Assembly (NCBI GenBank): GCA_002423495.1
Contig: DIWN01000041.1
Location: 4,530-68,529 of the forward strand
Length of the DNA: 64,000 nucleotides
DNA from: Anaerolineaceae bacterium UBA6105
GTDB taxonomy: Bacteria > Chloroflexota > Anaerolineae > Anaerolineales > Anaerolineaceae
Direction of reading: 5' to 3'
In this document: positions 45,578-54,330 of the stretch, in pieces
Numbering within the stretch: the first letter of the stretch is position 1
Layout of the letters: each line of letters opens with the position of its first letter
The notes under the pieces: model-generated
The model's input: only the letters and a program-made list of their open reading frames with translations
Told to the model about the DNA's origin: nothing
Databases searched by the model: none
Made by a program: the position numbers and the translations under genes

Positions 45578-46243
45578 ATGAAAAAGACGATTACTGAAAT
45601 CAGCGCGCAAAAACGCAATCGCAGGCGGGTGAACATCAGCCTGGACGGGTCCTATGCTTTCTCGTTGGACCGATTGACTGCTGCCTGGCTGCAAGTTGGG
45701 CGCGAACTGAGTGACGCGGAAATCGAAAAACTTCAGATGAGCGACGAGGTAGAAGTTGGCTTCAACCAGGCTCTCAATTTTTTGAGCTACAGAAGCCGCT
45801 CGGCAACAGAAATGACCCGCTACCTCGAAGGTAAGGGTTACGCCCCCAGCACGTTGAAGGCAGTGCTTGCCCGCCTCGAAGAAGAGGGTCTGCTAAACGA
45901 CGAGCGTTTTGCCAGGGAGTGGATTGAGAACCGCAACACCTTTCGCCCGCGAAGCCATAGTCAACTAAGAGCCGAACTGCGTTTTAAGGGTTTGGCAGAG
46001 AGTTCCATCGAATCAGCCCTTGAGGAATCCGGGGTGGACGACGCCACACTCGCGATGGCAGCAGCCCGTAAGCAGGCTCATCGCTATCTTTCATCCGATT
46101 ACGAAATTTATCGAAAAAAACTTGGGAACGCGCTTTTGCGGCGCGGTTTCAGTTATGCCACGGTCAATGAAACCTTACGCACTCTTTGGAATGAGATGCA
46201 GCACACCGAGACCGTGGAACCAAATAAAACATGGAGCAATTGA
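45578..46243 (+). CDS. recX: Regulatory protein RecX
   Basis: The 221-aa all-helical protein matches RecX, which caps and inhibits RecA filaments. Visible features are the three-helix repeats with YRSRSATEMTRYLEGKGY and a LARLEEEGLLNDERFAREW segment. The ATG follows only ACGG, so there is no good independent ribosome binding site; an in-frame upstream ATG would lie inside the terminator hairpin. Expression may therefore depend on the leader RNA. rny follows 4 nt later. recA is not in this window. Confidence 0.88.
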   Translation: MKKTITEISAQKRNRRRVNISLDGSYAFSLDRLTAAWLQVGRELSDAEIEKLQMSDEVEVGFNQALNFLSYRSRSATEMTRYLEGKGYAPSTLKAVLARLEEEGLLNDERFAREWIENRNTFRPRSHSQLRAELRFKGLAESSIESALEESGVDDATLAMAAARKQAHRYLSSDYEIYRKKLGNALLRRGFSYATVNETLRTLWNEMQHTETVEPNKTWSN

Positions 46244-46247
46244 CACA

Positions 46248-47801
46248 ATGAAAACCTTATTTCAACCAGGCCAAGGTCCTAACCTGCTCTTTCTGTGGGT
46301 TGGACTCGCCGTTATCTTGGGTGTCCTGATCGGATACCTGATTTTCTCAGCCATCCGCAAAAACCAGGATGAAAAACTCAAAAGAACTGCGGAAAATATT
46401 ATCGACCAGGCAAAAGAAATTGCCAAAAACACGGAGCTGGAAGCCAAAGACACCGCCCTGAAAATCACCCTGCAGGCGGAAAGTGAGATCCAGCACAAGC
46501 GCAGCGAACTCAACAAAGAAGATGACCGTCTTGTGAAACGCCGCGAAGAACTTGATAATCGTTTCGACCAAATGCAGCAGCGTGAGTCCACTCTCAACAA
46601 ACGTCAGAGTGCCGTTGATAAGCGCGCCAATGAAATCGAAGCCCTCTATACTGAACAGTTTGCCGAACTGCAGCGCGTTTCAGCGATGACCAGTGAAGAA
46701 GCCCGCGCGCTCCTGCTTGAAGAAGTTGAAAAGGAAGCCCGCGGAGACATGGCGCGCATCATCCGCCAGCATGAGATCGAAGCAACCGAAACCGGCATGG
46801 AAAAAGCCCGCGAAATGATCGCTGATGCCATTCAGCGCGTCGCTTCAGACAAGGTCGCGGAAGTGACCACCTCTCTGGTTTCACTTCCTAATGAGGAAAT
46901 GAAGGGTCGCATCGTTGGACGCAATGGTCGCAACATCCGGGCCTTCGAACAGGCAACCGGCGTGGACGTGATCGTGGATGACACCCCCGAAGCTGTTACC
47001 GTCTCTTGTTTTGACTCTGTCCGCCGTGAAACCGCCCGCCGCACCCTGACACGGCTTGTGACGGACGGCCGCATTCACCCGGCATACATTGAGAAGATCC
47101 TTGAAGAAGAACGCAAAGCGATGGACGAGGATATCCTCAAAGCTGGCAAAGAAGCAGTCTACGAAGCCGGCATCCACGGTTTGCACCCCGAAATTGTCAA
47201 GAAACTGGGGCGTTTGAAATACCGCACCTCCTACGGTCAGAATCAGCTTGCGCACGCGGTGGAAACATCCAAGATCGCCAGTGTTTTAGCAGCTGAGCTC
47301 GGCGCGAATGTGGAAGTGGCTAAACTCGGCGCGCTTTTGCACGACCTTGGCAAAGCCATGGACCACAACACGGAAGGCACCCACGCCCAAATCGGCGCGG
47401 AATTCGCCAAACGCCACGGCGTCAGTGCGGCAGTTTGCAACACCATCGCCGCCCACCATCACGAAGTGGACCAGGTCTCGATTGAGGCGATCCTGGTGGA
47501 AGCCGCGGATGCCATCTCTGGCGCTCGCCCTGGTGCCCGCCGTGAGGACCTTGAGCAGTACATCAAGCGCCTGAAAGCCCTTGAGAACATCGCCAACTCC
47601 CACAAGGGCGTTGAACAGAGCTACGCCATCCAGGCCGGCCGGGAAGTGCGTATTATTGTCAAGCCTGAAGAGATTGATGACCTTGAAGCCCATCGCATCG
47701 CCAAGGACATCGCCACCGAGATCGAGGAAACCATGCAGTACCCCGGTCAGATCCAGGTGACCGTCATCCGCGAAACCCGCTCTGTCAGTTACGCAAAATA
47801 G
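46248..47801 (+). CDS. rny: Ribonuclease Y
   Basis: The 517-aa membrane-anchored endoribonuclease initiates mRNA decay. It has one N-terminal helix (about 12-35), a long coiled coil (about 45-200), a KH RNA-binding domain (GRIVGRNGRNIRAFEQATG near 220) and an HD domain with metal motif LHDLGKAMDH near 365, followed by the typical C-terminus. Length is normal. I chose the ATG four bases after the recX stop; a longer frame overlaps recX. Confidence 0.95.
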   Translation: MKTLFQPGQGPNLLFLWVGLAVILGVLIGYLIFSAIRKNQDEKLKRTAENIIDQAKEIAKNTELEAKDTALKITLQAESEIQHKRSELNKEDDRLVKRREELDNRFDQMQQRESTLNKRQSAVDKRANEIEALYTEQFAELQRVSAMTSEEARALLLEEVEKEARGDMARIIRQHEIEATETGMEKAREMIADAIQRVASDKVAEVTTSLVSLPNEEMKGRIVGRNGRNIRAFEQATGVDVIVDDTPEAVTVSCFDSVRRETARRTLTRLVTDGRIHPAYIEKILEEERKAMDEDILKAGKEAVYEAGIHGLHPEIVKKLGRLKYRTSYGQNQLAHAVETSKIASVLAAELGANVEVAKLGALLHDLGKAMDHNTEGTHAQIGAEFAKRHGVSAAVCNTIAAHHHEVDQVSIEAILVEAADAISGARPGARREDLEQYIKRLKALENIANSHKGVEQSYAIQAGREVRIIVKPEEIDDLEAHRIAKDIATEIEETMQYPGQIQVTVIRETRSVSYAK

Positions 47802-47820
47802 AACTCTCACCAGGCAATCA

Positions 47821-47853
47821 AAACTACCCTCAATTTGATGGGGGTAGTTTTTT
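47821..47853 (+). terminator. Intrinsic terminator after rny
   Basis: AACTACCC (47822-47829) pairs with GGGTAGTT (47842-47849), followed by a T-run (TTTTTTA). It lies 20 nt after the rny stop. Confidence 0.85.
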
Positions 47854-48164
47854 ATTACATACTTCAGTCCTCTTTTGGCAGTCAATCCATCCGTAGTAGA
47901 CTTTTGTTACGCCTACAGAATGACGTGTGTGATCAAATTGAGTTTTCGCATGTCTCGACAACCAACAGTCAGAACAATCTGTAAAACACATCTCCGATAT
48001 TTTTGGTGAGATGGGAGAATTCGGTTATATGGATTCAGTGATTGCTGTTTGTGGCCAGACAAAAATACTATCGTTAAGTACTAAAACAATTGGTAGAATA
48101 CTAGAAGGAAGAAGACATAAATTTTTTCATTTTTTCTCGATAACCATGTCTGCTTCGAAACCGC
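47854..48164. other. A+T-rich intergenic stretch, left edge of the toxin-antitoxin island
   Basis: I see no convincing gene. A short open frame (48011-48220) has no homology I recognise and overlaps the next gene. Base composition drops clearly from here to about 49830 relative to both flanks. I found no integrase, tRNA or obvious direct repeat marking an insertion point. Confidence 0.5.
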
Positions 48165-49133
48165 ATGAACCCGAGCATTTTTTTACTATCTTCTGCTGTT
48201 TTACTCCCTCTCTCTACTGAATCAGAGGGCTGTCCGACTTGGTTGATAATCGTGGTAATTGTTATCATTTTATACTCTTCAGATCAGCAGTCTCAGAACA
48301 AAAACAAAACAAGCGACAAATCAAAACCTGATTATTTAAAAACACCAACAACATATTCTTCACCAAGCCCCACAAGTTATCGCCGATATGTAGAGGATGT
48401 AAGTCCCCCATATGATGATGAAATCGATGAAATTCTGTCTGAGCGCGATGAGATTGATTGGCAGGAAAGCGATCAGAATAATATTTCAAAGCAGACTGAG
48501 CCCTACAAAGCAACCACGTCCCAATTCTCTCAGAGAACTCTACCAGTCTCTCTAGCTCTTAAGCCTGTCCAAGTTCGTTCCTTAGATGAACGATACCAAG
48601 AAGTATTAAGCAAAAATCTCAAATCTAATTGGCAGTCATTTGATTACATTATTCGAAACAACCACATTGATTACCTTTACCATTTCACTGATATGAGTAA
48701 TGTAGAATCGATTTTTAAACATGGAGGATTATATAGCTGGAAATCTTGTCTGGAGAGAGAAATAAGAATCGCTTGTCCAGGTGGAAATTCATTGTCGAGA
48801 GGACTCGATATTCGCAAAAACTTGAATGATTACATCCATCTCGGCTTTAACAAAAAGCACCCAATGCTTTATGTTGCAGAGGAAGAAAAGCGTATCCGCA
48901 AAGCTAAAATTCTAAGAATTGATACTTCAGTAATTTTTTGGGATTCAACCCTTTTTAGCGATAAAAATGCCACCTCTAACCAAGCAAGAATTGGGGGAAC
49001 AATAAACGATTTTCGTTGTATTAATTTTGGAATTGCTTGTGGTTCAACTTGGAACGGTCCTGATGAGAAATCGGCTTTCCAAGCTGAGGTTTTAGTCCGT
49101 TCGCATATTCCAATAGAATACATTTCCTTTTAG
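48165..49133 (+). CDS. DarT-type ADP-ribosyltransferase toxin with N-terminal membrane segment
   Basis: The 322-aa product has a hydrophobic N-terminus with a clear helix at about 26-37 (LIIVVIVIILY), a long polar linker (about 40-150), and a C-terminal domain (about 168-322) with the DarT pattern: YLYHFTDMSNVESIFKHGGL, SRGLD, NDYIHLGFNKKHPMLY, and the closing AEVLVRSHIPIEYI, where Glu308 matches the catalytic Glu of DarT enzymes. DarT toxins attach ADP-ribose from NAD to bases of single-stranded DNA. The downstream NADAR-fold gene (11 nt away) identifies it as the DarT1 type. The start is uncertain: no ribosome binding site precedes the ATG. Low G+C suggests transfer. Confidence 0.75.
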   Translation: MNPSIFLLSSAVLLPLSTESEGCPTWLIIVVIVIILYSSDQQSQNKNKTSDKSKPDYLKTPTTYSSPSPTSYRRYVEDVSPPYDDEIDEILSERDEIDWQESDQNNISKQTEPYKATTSQFSQRTLPVSLALKPVQVRSLDERYQEVLSKNLKSNWQSFDYIIRNNHIDYLYHFTDMSNVESIFKHGGLYSWKSCLEREIRIACPGGNSLSRGLDIRKNLNDYIHLGFNKKHPMLYVAEEEKRIRKAKILRIDTSVIFWDSTLFSDKNATSNQARIGGTINDFRCINFGIACGSTWNGPDEKSAFQAEVLVRSHIPIEYISF

Positions 49134-49144
49134 AAGGTTTTTTC

Positions 49145-49828
49145 ATGGCTACAAGACCGGTTTTCATACCATCAAATTCACGAAGCACCTTGGTTCAGGA
49201 GGTTCAAGTCAACTTTGAGTGGCATTCAGGTTTCTCAATTGTTCAAAAACAAAAAAATATAAGGGCACTGCATTTTCAAGCCTCGATACTGGGCTATACT
49301 CCAATCCTAGAAATTTCAACTAAATCAGAAAACATTTTGGGGAGAAGTCTGAGTGCATTCAACATGAAAATTGAAGTAGATGGTACTTTATCAAATGTAG
49401 AAAATTTCTACCAAAGCAGTAAAGTCTTTGAAAATGGGGGGCCTTTCGTTGACTTGTTATCTTCATCCCCAATTGAGGCGAAACGGGATGAACGTCTAAG
49501 AAATTCGGGAAGGCTTACGCATTTTTATCTTTCCGGAAGAATCTGGGAATTGATTCCAAGGACGGCGTTTTACGATTGGCTGTATCTAACCGCGTTAAGC
49601 CAAAACCCCAATGAGAGCAATAAGTTATCGGACTACAATGGTTTTTCGGATATTGAATATAACCCAACAAAGTCAGTAAATTGTCAAGCTCGTTCCGCCG
49701 CAATGTACGTTTCTCTCTGTGAACTTAACCGCCTAGAAGAAGCTTTATTGAACACTGAGTTCTTTTTAAGTTTATACACTGAGGTGGACAAGGATCTGCC
49801 TACTCAAATGTCATTTTTTGGGCGTTAA
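49145..49828 (+). CDS. DarT1-associated NADAR-family antitoxin
   Basis: The 227-aa protein has the NADAR core LSAFNMKIEVDG, NVENFYQSSKVFENG and EAKRDERLRNSGRL, and the family-typical TAFYDWLYLTAL and CQARSAAMYVSL. This matches the NADAR proteins found beside DarT1 toxins, which are known to remove ADP-ribose from modified guanine and so act as antitoxins. It is encoded 11 nt behind the toxin gene with an AAGG site, a typical toxin-antitoxin arrangement. The assignment is from motif recall; a profile search would settle it. Confidence 0.8.
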   Translation: MATRPVFIPSNSRSTLVQEVQVNFEWHSGFSIVQKQKNIRALHFQASILGYTPILEISTKSENILGRSLSAFNMKIEVDGTLSNVENFYQSSKVFENGGPFVDLLSSSPIEAKRDERLRNSGRLTHFYLSGRIWELIPRTAFYDWLYLTALSQNPNESNKLSDYNGFSDIEYNPTKSVNCQARSAAMYVSLCELNRLEEALLNTEFFLSLYTEVDKDLPTQMSFFGR

Positions 49829-49902
49829 TACTCTATCAACGAGGACTCAGTCGCTAAACTCAAGTTCCATCCCACCCACAATTTGCAGATTTTTACAATC
49901 AA

Positions 49903-49941
49903 AGGTGATAAATCTGTCCACTGATCGTCCATGTATCACCT
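49903..49941. repeat. 8-bp inverted repeat after the antitoxin gene
   Basis: AGGTGATA (49903-49910) and TATCACCT (49934-49941) are perfect inverted repeats 23 nt apart, between two convergent genes. It may be a weak terminator or the scar of an insertion. Confidence 0.3.
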
Positions 49942-49951
49942 ATTTAACCTG

Positions 49952-50746
49952 TTAGATATACAGATCCCGGCGGTCGTAGGTGAAGTATGCCGCAAACAAG
50001 CAGATCACGACGGTCACGCCCGTCAGCACCAGGGCGTAAGGTTCAAAGCGCCCGCTCCTGAAGAACTCACTGGCATTAAACCAACTGAAGGGGGTCAGAA
50101 ACTTGAGCCAACTCAGTTTCTCATGCATTCCTGCAAAAATACTGATAAAGTAGAGCCCCAAAATCAGCCCGATTGCCATCGACCCCACCCTGCGCGGTGT
50201 TTTTGAGGCACATGCCAGCAAGGTGCCCAGGCTTAGAAACACCAATTCGATCATGAACATCGCCAGCATTTCAAGCCGTAGAAAATCAAACAGAGATTTT
50301 CCGGGATCATAGCTGCGTGAAGCGACAACTGAAATGACCCAGGTGAACAGTACAAACAGGGCACAGTTGGTCAGGGCTGCCAGCAGTTTGGCAGTGACAA
50401 TCTGCCTGCGCGGGATGGGAAGCACCAGCGTGAATTCCACTGTGCGCTCGCGCTCTTCTTTGGCGATTGCTTCGCTGCCCCAAAGCGCAGCCGCCATCGC
50501 GCCCATTAAGGCGAAAAAGACAAACATGGCGCCAAAGAAGCCTTCAAGCGTCGTCAGGTTAAAGGCGCGCATGCTCAAGGCTTCCATGAGTTGCGGCGGC
50601 ATGCTGTCCAAAATCGCCAGGCTCTCAGGGTTGCTCTCAAAGGCGGAGAACTTGACAACTGCCACGACAATCAAAAGAGCAATCACCACCGTCCAAATGA
50701 GCAGCGACTTAATTCCGGCTTTCAGTTCTCGAAAATACATTCTCAT
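49952..50746 (-). CDS. ABC-2 type transporter permease
   Basis: The 264-aa membrane protein begins FRELKAGIKSLLIWTVVIALL and has about six helices with the ABC-2 pattern (SEAIAKEERERTVEFTLVLPIPRRQIVTAKL). It is paired with a second permease and an ATPase in the operon 52442-49952, so the exporter probably uses a heterodimeric membrane part. It is 9 nt downstream of the other permease. Substrate unknown. Confidence 0.88.
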   Translation of the reverse strand: MRMYFRELKAGIKSLLIWTVVIALLIVVAVVKFSAFESNPESLAILDSMPPQLMEALSMRAFNLTTLEGFFGAMFVFFALMGAMAAALWGSEAIAKEERERTVEFTLVLPIPRRQIVTAKLLAALTNCALFVLFTWVISVVASRSYDPGKSLFDFLRLEMLAMFMIELVFLSLGTLLACASKTPRRVGSMAIGLILGLYFISIFAGMHEKLSWLKFLTPFSWFNASEFFRSGRFEPYALVLTGVTVVICLFAAYFTYDRRDLYI

Positions 50747-50755
50747 ATCCTGCTC

Positions 50756-51565
50756 CTAAGACGGCGAGGCAATGTCGCGTTTTTGATAAAGCCAGTAAGA
50801 AACGCTGATAGCCACGACAACGATCATCACATCCACGATTAGCACAGGCATATCGTATTGCAAGTCCCGGATGATCTTCCCGGGGTCAAAATGCTTGAAA
50901 GGGCTCAGGTATTCGAGCTTGACATCCCCGAGGATTCCGCTGAAGGCACCGATCACGTAAGTTCCAAAAGCCAGCCCGAGGCTCCAGGGTGTGACACTAT
51001 GCATGCGGCGGACCATCAGCGAAATCATTAAACCCAGGCTGAAAAATAGCAATTGGAAAATCACGCCGCTTCCAAGCAGAAGCATAATAGCGCGCGGTTC
51101 GTATGGTCCCTCGCCCCTAAACATGGCGATGCTTGCCAGGCTGACAGCCCAGAATAAGATTTGTGTCACCAACAAACTGGTCAGGGTTGCCAGCAGCTTG
51201 CTGGTGAGGATCGTGGGGCGGCTCAGCGGTCTGGTCAGCAGAAAATCTGCGGTCAGTTCATCCTCTTCCACCGATACCAGGCCCAAGCCATAATTTGCGG
51301 CCTGAATGGCCAGGCAGAGTTGACAGAACACAAAGCAAAAGCCAAAATAGCCTTCCAGGGTGGCGAGGTTGAGCGCGTTCAATCCGAACACGGCTTTGAA
51401 CTCAGGTGGGAAGTTATCCAACACCTGGTTCATGGCTGCCATATCAGCAGAAAAGCTAGGGAAGAGCGCCATGAACGTCAGCAGCAATGCAGCCAAGGAT
51501 CCAGCCCAAATCCCGACGGAGGACCAGCGCTGGCGCAATTCGTAACGATAGATCGCTCTGTTCAT
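50756..51565 (-). CDS. ABC-2 type transporter permease
   Basis: The 269-aa protein begins MNRAIYRYELRQRWSSVGIW and has about six helices and the family segment VSVEEDELTADFLLTRPLSRPTILTSKL, parallel to its neighbour. I chose the ATG 7 nt after the ATPase stop rather than the longer frame that overlaps the ATPase gene. It is likely half of the exporter channel. Confidence 0.88.
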   Translation of the reverse strand: MNRAIYRYELRQRWSSVGIWAGSLAALLLTFMALFPSFSADMAAMNQVLDNFPPEFKAVFGLNALNLATLEGYFGFCFVFCQLCLAIQAANYGLGLVSVEEDELTADFLLTRPLSRPTILTSKLLATLTSLLVTQILFWAVSLASIAMFRGEGPYEPRAIMLLLGSGVIFQLLFFSLGLMISLMVRRMHSVTPWSLGLAFGTYVIGAFSGILGDVKLEYLSPFKHFDPGKIIRDLQYDMPVLIVDVMIVVVAISVSYWLYQKRDIASPS

Positions 51566-51572
51566 CGGCTGC

Positions 51573-52442
51573 CTACTCGTAATAGTGCATGAAAATCTCT
51601 TCGAGCGTGGGTTCTCCAATGCTCAAATCCTGGATCTCAAAGCCACTCACGCGCTGCAGGACCTGGTTGATGTCTCCTGAGTAGAAGAACTGGGTCCATT
51701 CTCCCTCGCGGTGCAGGTTGCTTACACCAGGCATTTCAAAGCTGGCTGGCTCATGCCGTCCCAAAACCCCAATTTTCTTGTAATTGTTCTTCTGCAAGGT
51801 GTGGATATCTGAGATCTCCACCATTTTGCCTTCACGGATGATGCCCACCCGGTCGCAGAGCCGCTGCACCTCTCCCAGGAAATGGGAGGAGAAAAAGACC
51901 GTGACGCCTTTTTTGTTCTCTTCGCGGATCAGATCAAAGAACTTGCGCTGCATCAGGGGGTCAAGCCCACTGGTGGGTTCATCCAAAAAGAGCAGGGTGG
52001 GGTTGTGGAGCAGCCCCTGCACGATGCCGACCTTTTTCTTGTTGCCGTATGAAAGATCACGGATCTTGCGGTTCATCTCCAGTTCCATCACCTCGGCAAG
52101 ATAGCTGATGCGTTCTTTATGATCTCCGGGATAGAAGCTGGCGGAGTATTTCAGCAGCTCGCCAACATGCATATGATCGTAATAGAAGACCTCCGAGGGC
52201 AAGTAGCCAACCTGGCTGCGTATCTCGGGACCCTTTTTGGTGACATCCTTGCCGAAGATGGATGCCAGCCCACTGGTCGGGTGGATCAGCGAAAGCAGCA
52301 GGCGGATGGTGGTGGATTTACCGGCACCATTGGGTCCGATAAAGCCAAAGATCTCACCTTCCAGCACCGAAAAGCTGAGGTTTTCGATGCCGCGGGATTT
52401 GCCATAATACTTGGTCAGTTCATTTACCTGGATGACGTCCAT
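51573..52442 (-). CDS. ABC exporter ATPase (ABC-2 system)
   Basis: The 289-aa ATPase has Walker A GPNGAGKST near residue 38, signature LSYGNKKKVG, Walker B TLLFLDEPTSGLD and the C-terminal extension typical of DrrA/NatA-like export ATPases. The start MDVIQVNELTKYYG fits the family. It is first in a three-gene operon with two ABC-2 permeases. Drug, lipid or bacteriocin export are all possible. Confidence 0.92.
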   Translation of the reverse strand: MDVIQVNELTKYYGKSRGIENLSFSVLEGEIFGFIGPNGAGKSTTIRLLLSLIHPTSGLASIFGKDVTKKGPEIRSQVGYLPSEVFYYDHMHVGELLKYSASFYPGDHKERISYLAEVMELEMNRKIRDLSYGNKKKVGIVQGLLHNPTLLFLDEPTSGLDPLMQRKFFDLIREENKKGVTVFFSSHFLGEVQRLCDRVGIIREGKMVEISDIHTLQKNNYKKIGVLGRHEPASFEMPGVSNLHREGEWTQFFYSGDINQVLQRVSGFEIQDLSIGEPTLEEIFMHYYE

Positions 52443-52537
52443 TAAAACTCCTTGGAATGCGAATAAAGACAATGAGAATAAGTTGTATCACTATTTGGTC
52501 TTTTTGGAGGTGCGACTTGCACGCGATGTGATTTGCT

Positions 52538-53188
52538 TTATCCCCTGACGAAGGGATTATTTGCCTTTTCGAACCCGACTGTCGTTGCCGGTCCGTGACC
52601 CGGCAGAAGCGTGGTCTCATCAGGCAGGGTGTAAATCTGCTCGCGAATATTCTTCAACAGCAACTCGTGGTCAGATTCTTCAAGATCGGTCTTGCCTATA
52701 CTGCCTCTGAAGACCGCATCTCCAACCACTGCCATCTCCAGTACGGGAATATAAAACAGCACCGACCCGGGGCAGTGCCCCGAAACATCCCGCACTGCGA
52801 CTAGCTCACGAGTTCCACCAGGGACCACATCCAACCATATGCCATGAGTTAGTGGAATATCCAACCTTGGCACTCGATCGAGGAGTACACCCAATTTTAT
52901 CTTATCGGGTTGAGCATTAGCCCATACAAAGCCTTCCGGGTGCATGGCAATCGGAAGTGGCGGCGAAAAGGCTTCGCTAACGGTTTTTGCCCCTGCAACA
53001 TGGTCATAATGTCCGTGCGTCAGCCAGATTTGCCTTAGCTGCCAACCTTGTTCTTCTGCCAACTGCAGTTGGGTTTGGGGCTCAAAGCTTGGGTCGATCA
53101 GCACGCAATCACCGCTGTCGTCATCCACCAGAAAATAAACGTTATTTCCGAGAGGACCCAGAACTGCTAGATGAATGGAAAGTGACAT
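52538..53188 (-). CDS. MBL-fold hydrolase, glyoxalase II-like
   Basis: The 216-aa protein has the intact metal motif LTHGHYDHVAGA near residue 56, the ligand His in VSGHCPGS, Asp in VVGDAVFRGSIG and the final His in LLPGHGPAT. This is the pattern of glyoxalase II-like thioester hydrolases. It starts 11 nt downstream of the M24 peptidase gene. Contrast the degenerate MBL protein at 13241. Confidence 0.9.
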   Translation of the reverse strand: MSLSIHLAVLGPLGNNVYFLVDDDSGDCVLIDPSFEPQTQLQLAEEQGWQLRQIWLTHGHYDHVAGAKTVSEAFSPPLPIAMHPEGFVWANAQPDKIKLGVLLDRVPRLDIPLTHGIWLDVVPGGTRELVAVRDVSGHCPGSVLFYIPVLEMAVVGDAVFRGSIGKTDLEESDHELLLKNIREQIYTLPDETTLLPGHGPATTVGFEKANNPFVRG

Positions 53189-53199
53189 CGCTTACCTTC

Positions 53200-54330
53200 C
53201 TAGCCCTTTCGCGCCACAGCCAGGAATTCTTCCAGGCGCATTACCTCGCGCGGGAGGTCCGTCAGGCTGCGCAAGCCATCACTCTCCACCACGACGTCGT
53301 CTTCAATCCTCACGCCGTACTTTCCAGGCAGGTAGATGCCCGGTTCGATGGTGAAGACCATGCCTGGCTCCAGGATCAGAGGATTAGCCTGGAAAACGTA
53401 AGGCGGCTCGTGCGCTTCCATCCCCAGCCCGTGCCCCGTGCGGTGGGTAAAGTATTCGCCATAGCCGCCTTCCGCGATGACACCCCTTGCCAATCGGTCC
53501 ACTTCCCCTGCCGGCATGCCGGCTTTGCCGCCCAGGCGGGCTGCCGCGTTTGCCTTTTCCACCAAAGCGGCAATTTGTTTCATTTCCTCGTTAGGTTCAC
53601 CGCAGAAAAAGGTGCGGGTGATATCCGAGAAGTAGCCAGCAAAGCTGGCACCCCAGTCGATCAGCAGCATGTCGCCTTCCTGCAGGGCGCGATTCCTTGG
53701 GCTGGCGTGGGGGTTGGCAGTGTTGGGTCCGGTTGAGACGATCGGCGCAAAGGGCAGCTCCGCCTCCGAGCCTGCCCGGAAGAGCTGCACCATTAATTCA
53801 GCCGAGATATGCAGCTCGCTCTGCCCGGGTTTCACAGTTTCGAGGGTATTGAGCAGTGCGTTTTGCGCGATGATGGCTGCCTGGCGCATGGCTTTCAGCT
53901 CTTCAGCTCCTTTGCGCATCCGCAACCCAGCCACAGCGGCGCTTCCGACTACAAATTCAGCTTCTGGCAGCGCATTCCGCAGCAGGTCCAGCTCCAGAAA
54001 GCGCAGCCCAGTCGGCTCAACGCCTACGCGCAGCGCCTTACCCGAAATTTCGGACAAGGCTGATTCAAAGATACCTTGCCAGGTTGCCGGATCGTCCCCA
54101 AAAGGGATAATTTCAGCATCAAAGGGCAATTGCGCCACTTTTGCCCGTTCGAGTTCGGGCAGGATGACTTTCACCCGCCCACTGCTGCCAACCAGAACGA
54201 CCACCGGGCGCTCCATCAGGTGAAAACTTAGCCCGGTCAGATAGCGCAGGCTCGGACCGGGGTTGAGCGCCATCCAATCCAGGTCTCTTTGTGCCAACTG
54301 ATCCGCTAAAGCTTCGATTTGTTTATCCAT
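53200..54330 (-). CDS. M24-family Xaa-Pro aminopeptidase
   Basis: The 376-aa metallopeptidase has an N-terminal creatinase-like domain (about 1-140) and a C-terminal pita-bread domain with the metal ligands in LLIDWGASFAGYFSDITRTF (two Asp), HRTGHGLGMEAHEPPY (His), FTIEPGIY (Glu) and VRIEDDVVV (Glu). It cleaves X-Pro bonds or dipeptides in the cytoplasm and fits the peptide-using lifestyle suggested by the opp and M42 genes. Confidence 0.93.
   Translation of the reverse strand: MDKQIEALADQLAQRDLDWMALNPGPSLRYLTGLSFHLMERPVVVLVGSSGRVKVILPELERAKVAQLPFDAEIIPFGDDPATWQGIFESALSEISGKALRVGVEPTGLRFLELDLLRNALPEAEFVVGSAAVAGLRMRKGAEELKAMRQAAIIAQNALLNTLETVKPGQSELHISAELMVQLFRAGSEAELPFAPIVSTGPNTANPHASPRNRALQEGDMLLIDWGASFAGYFSDITRTFFCGEPNEEMKQIAALVEKANAAARLGGKAGMPAGEVDRLARGVIAEGGYGEYFTHRTGHGLGMEAHEPPYVFQANPLILEPGMVFTIEPGIYLPGKYGVRIEDDVVVESDGLRSLTDLPREVMRLEEFLAVARKG

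Noticed and set aside
45205..45580. RNase P RNA, tmRNA or SRP RNA
   Set aside because: The length would fit RNase P RNA or tmRNA, but the conserved core strings (GAGGAAAGTCC and ACAGAA regions; tRNA-like ends; GGAAGGAAGCAG-type loop) are not present, so I left it unassigned.
46020..46247. N-terminal extension of RNase Y
   Set aside because: It overlaps recX in another frame; the membrane helix and family start fit the ATG at 46248.
48011..48220. 69-aa open frame overlapping the DarT-like gene start
   Set aside because: No ribosome binding site, no recognisable family, and it overlaps the better supported frame; an antitoxin in this position is not needed because the NADAR gene follows.
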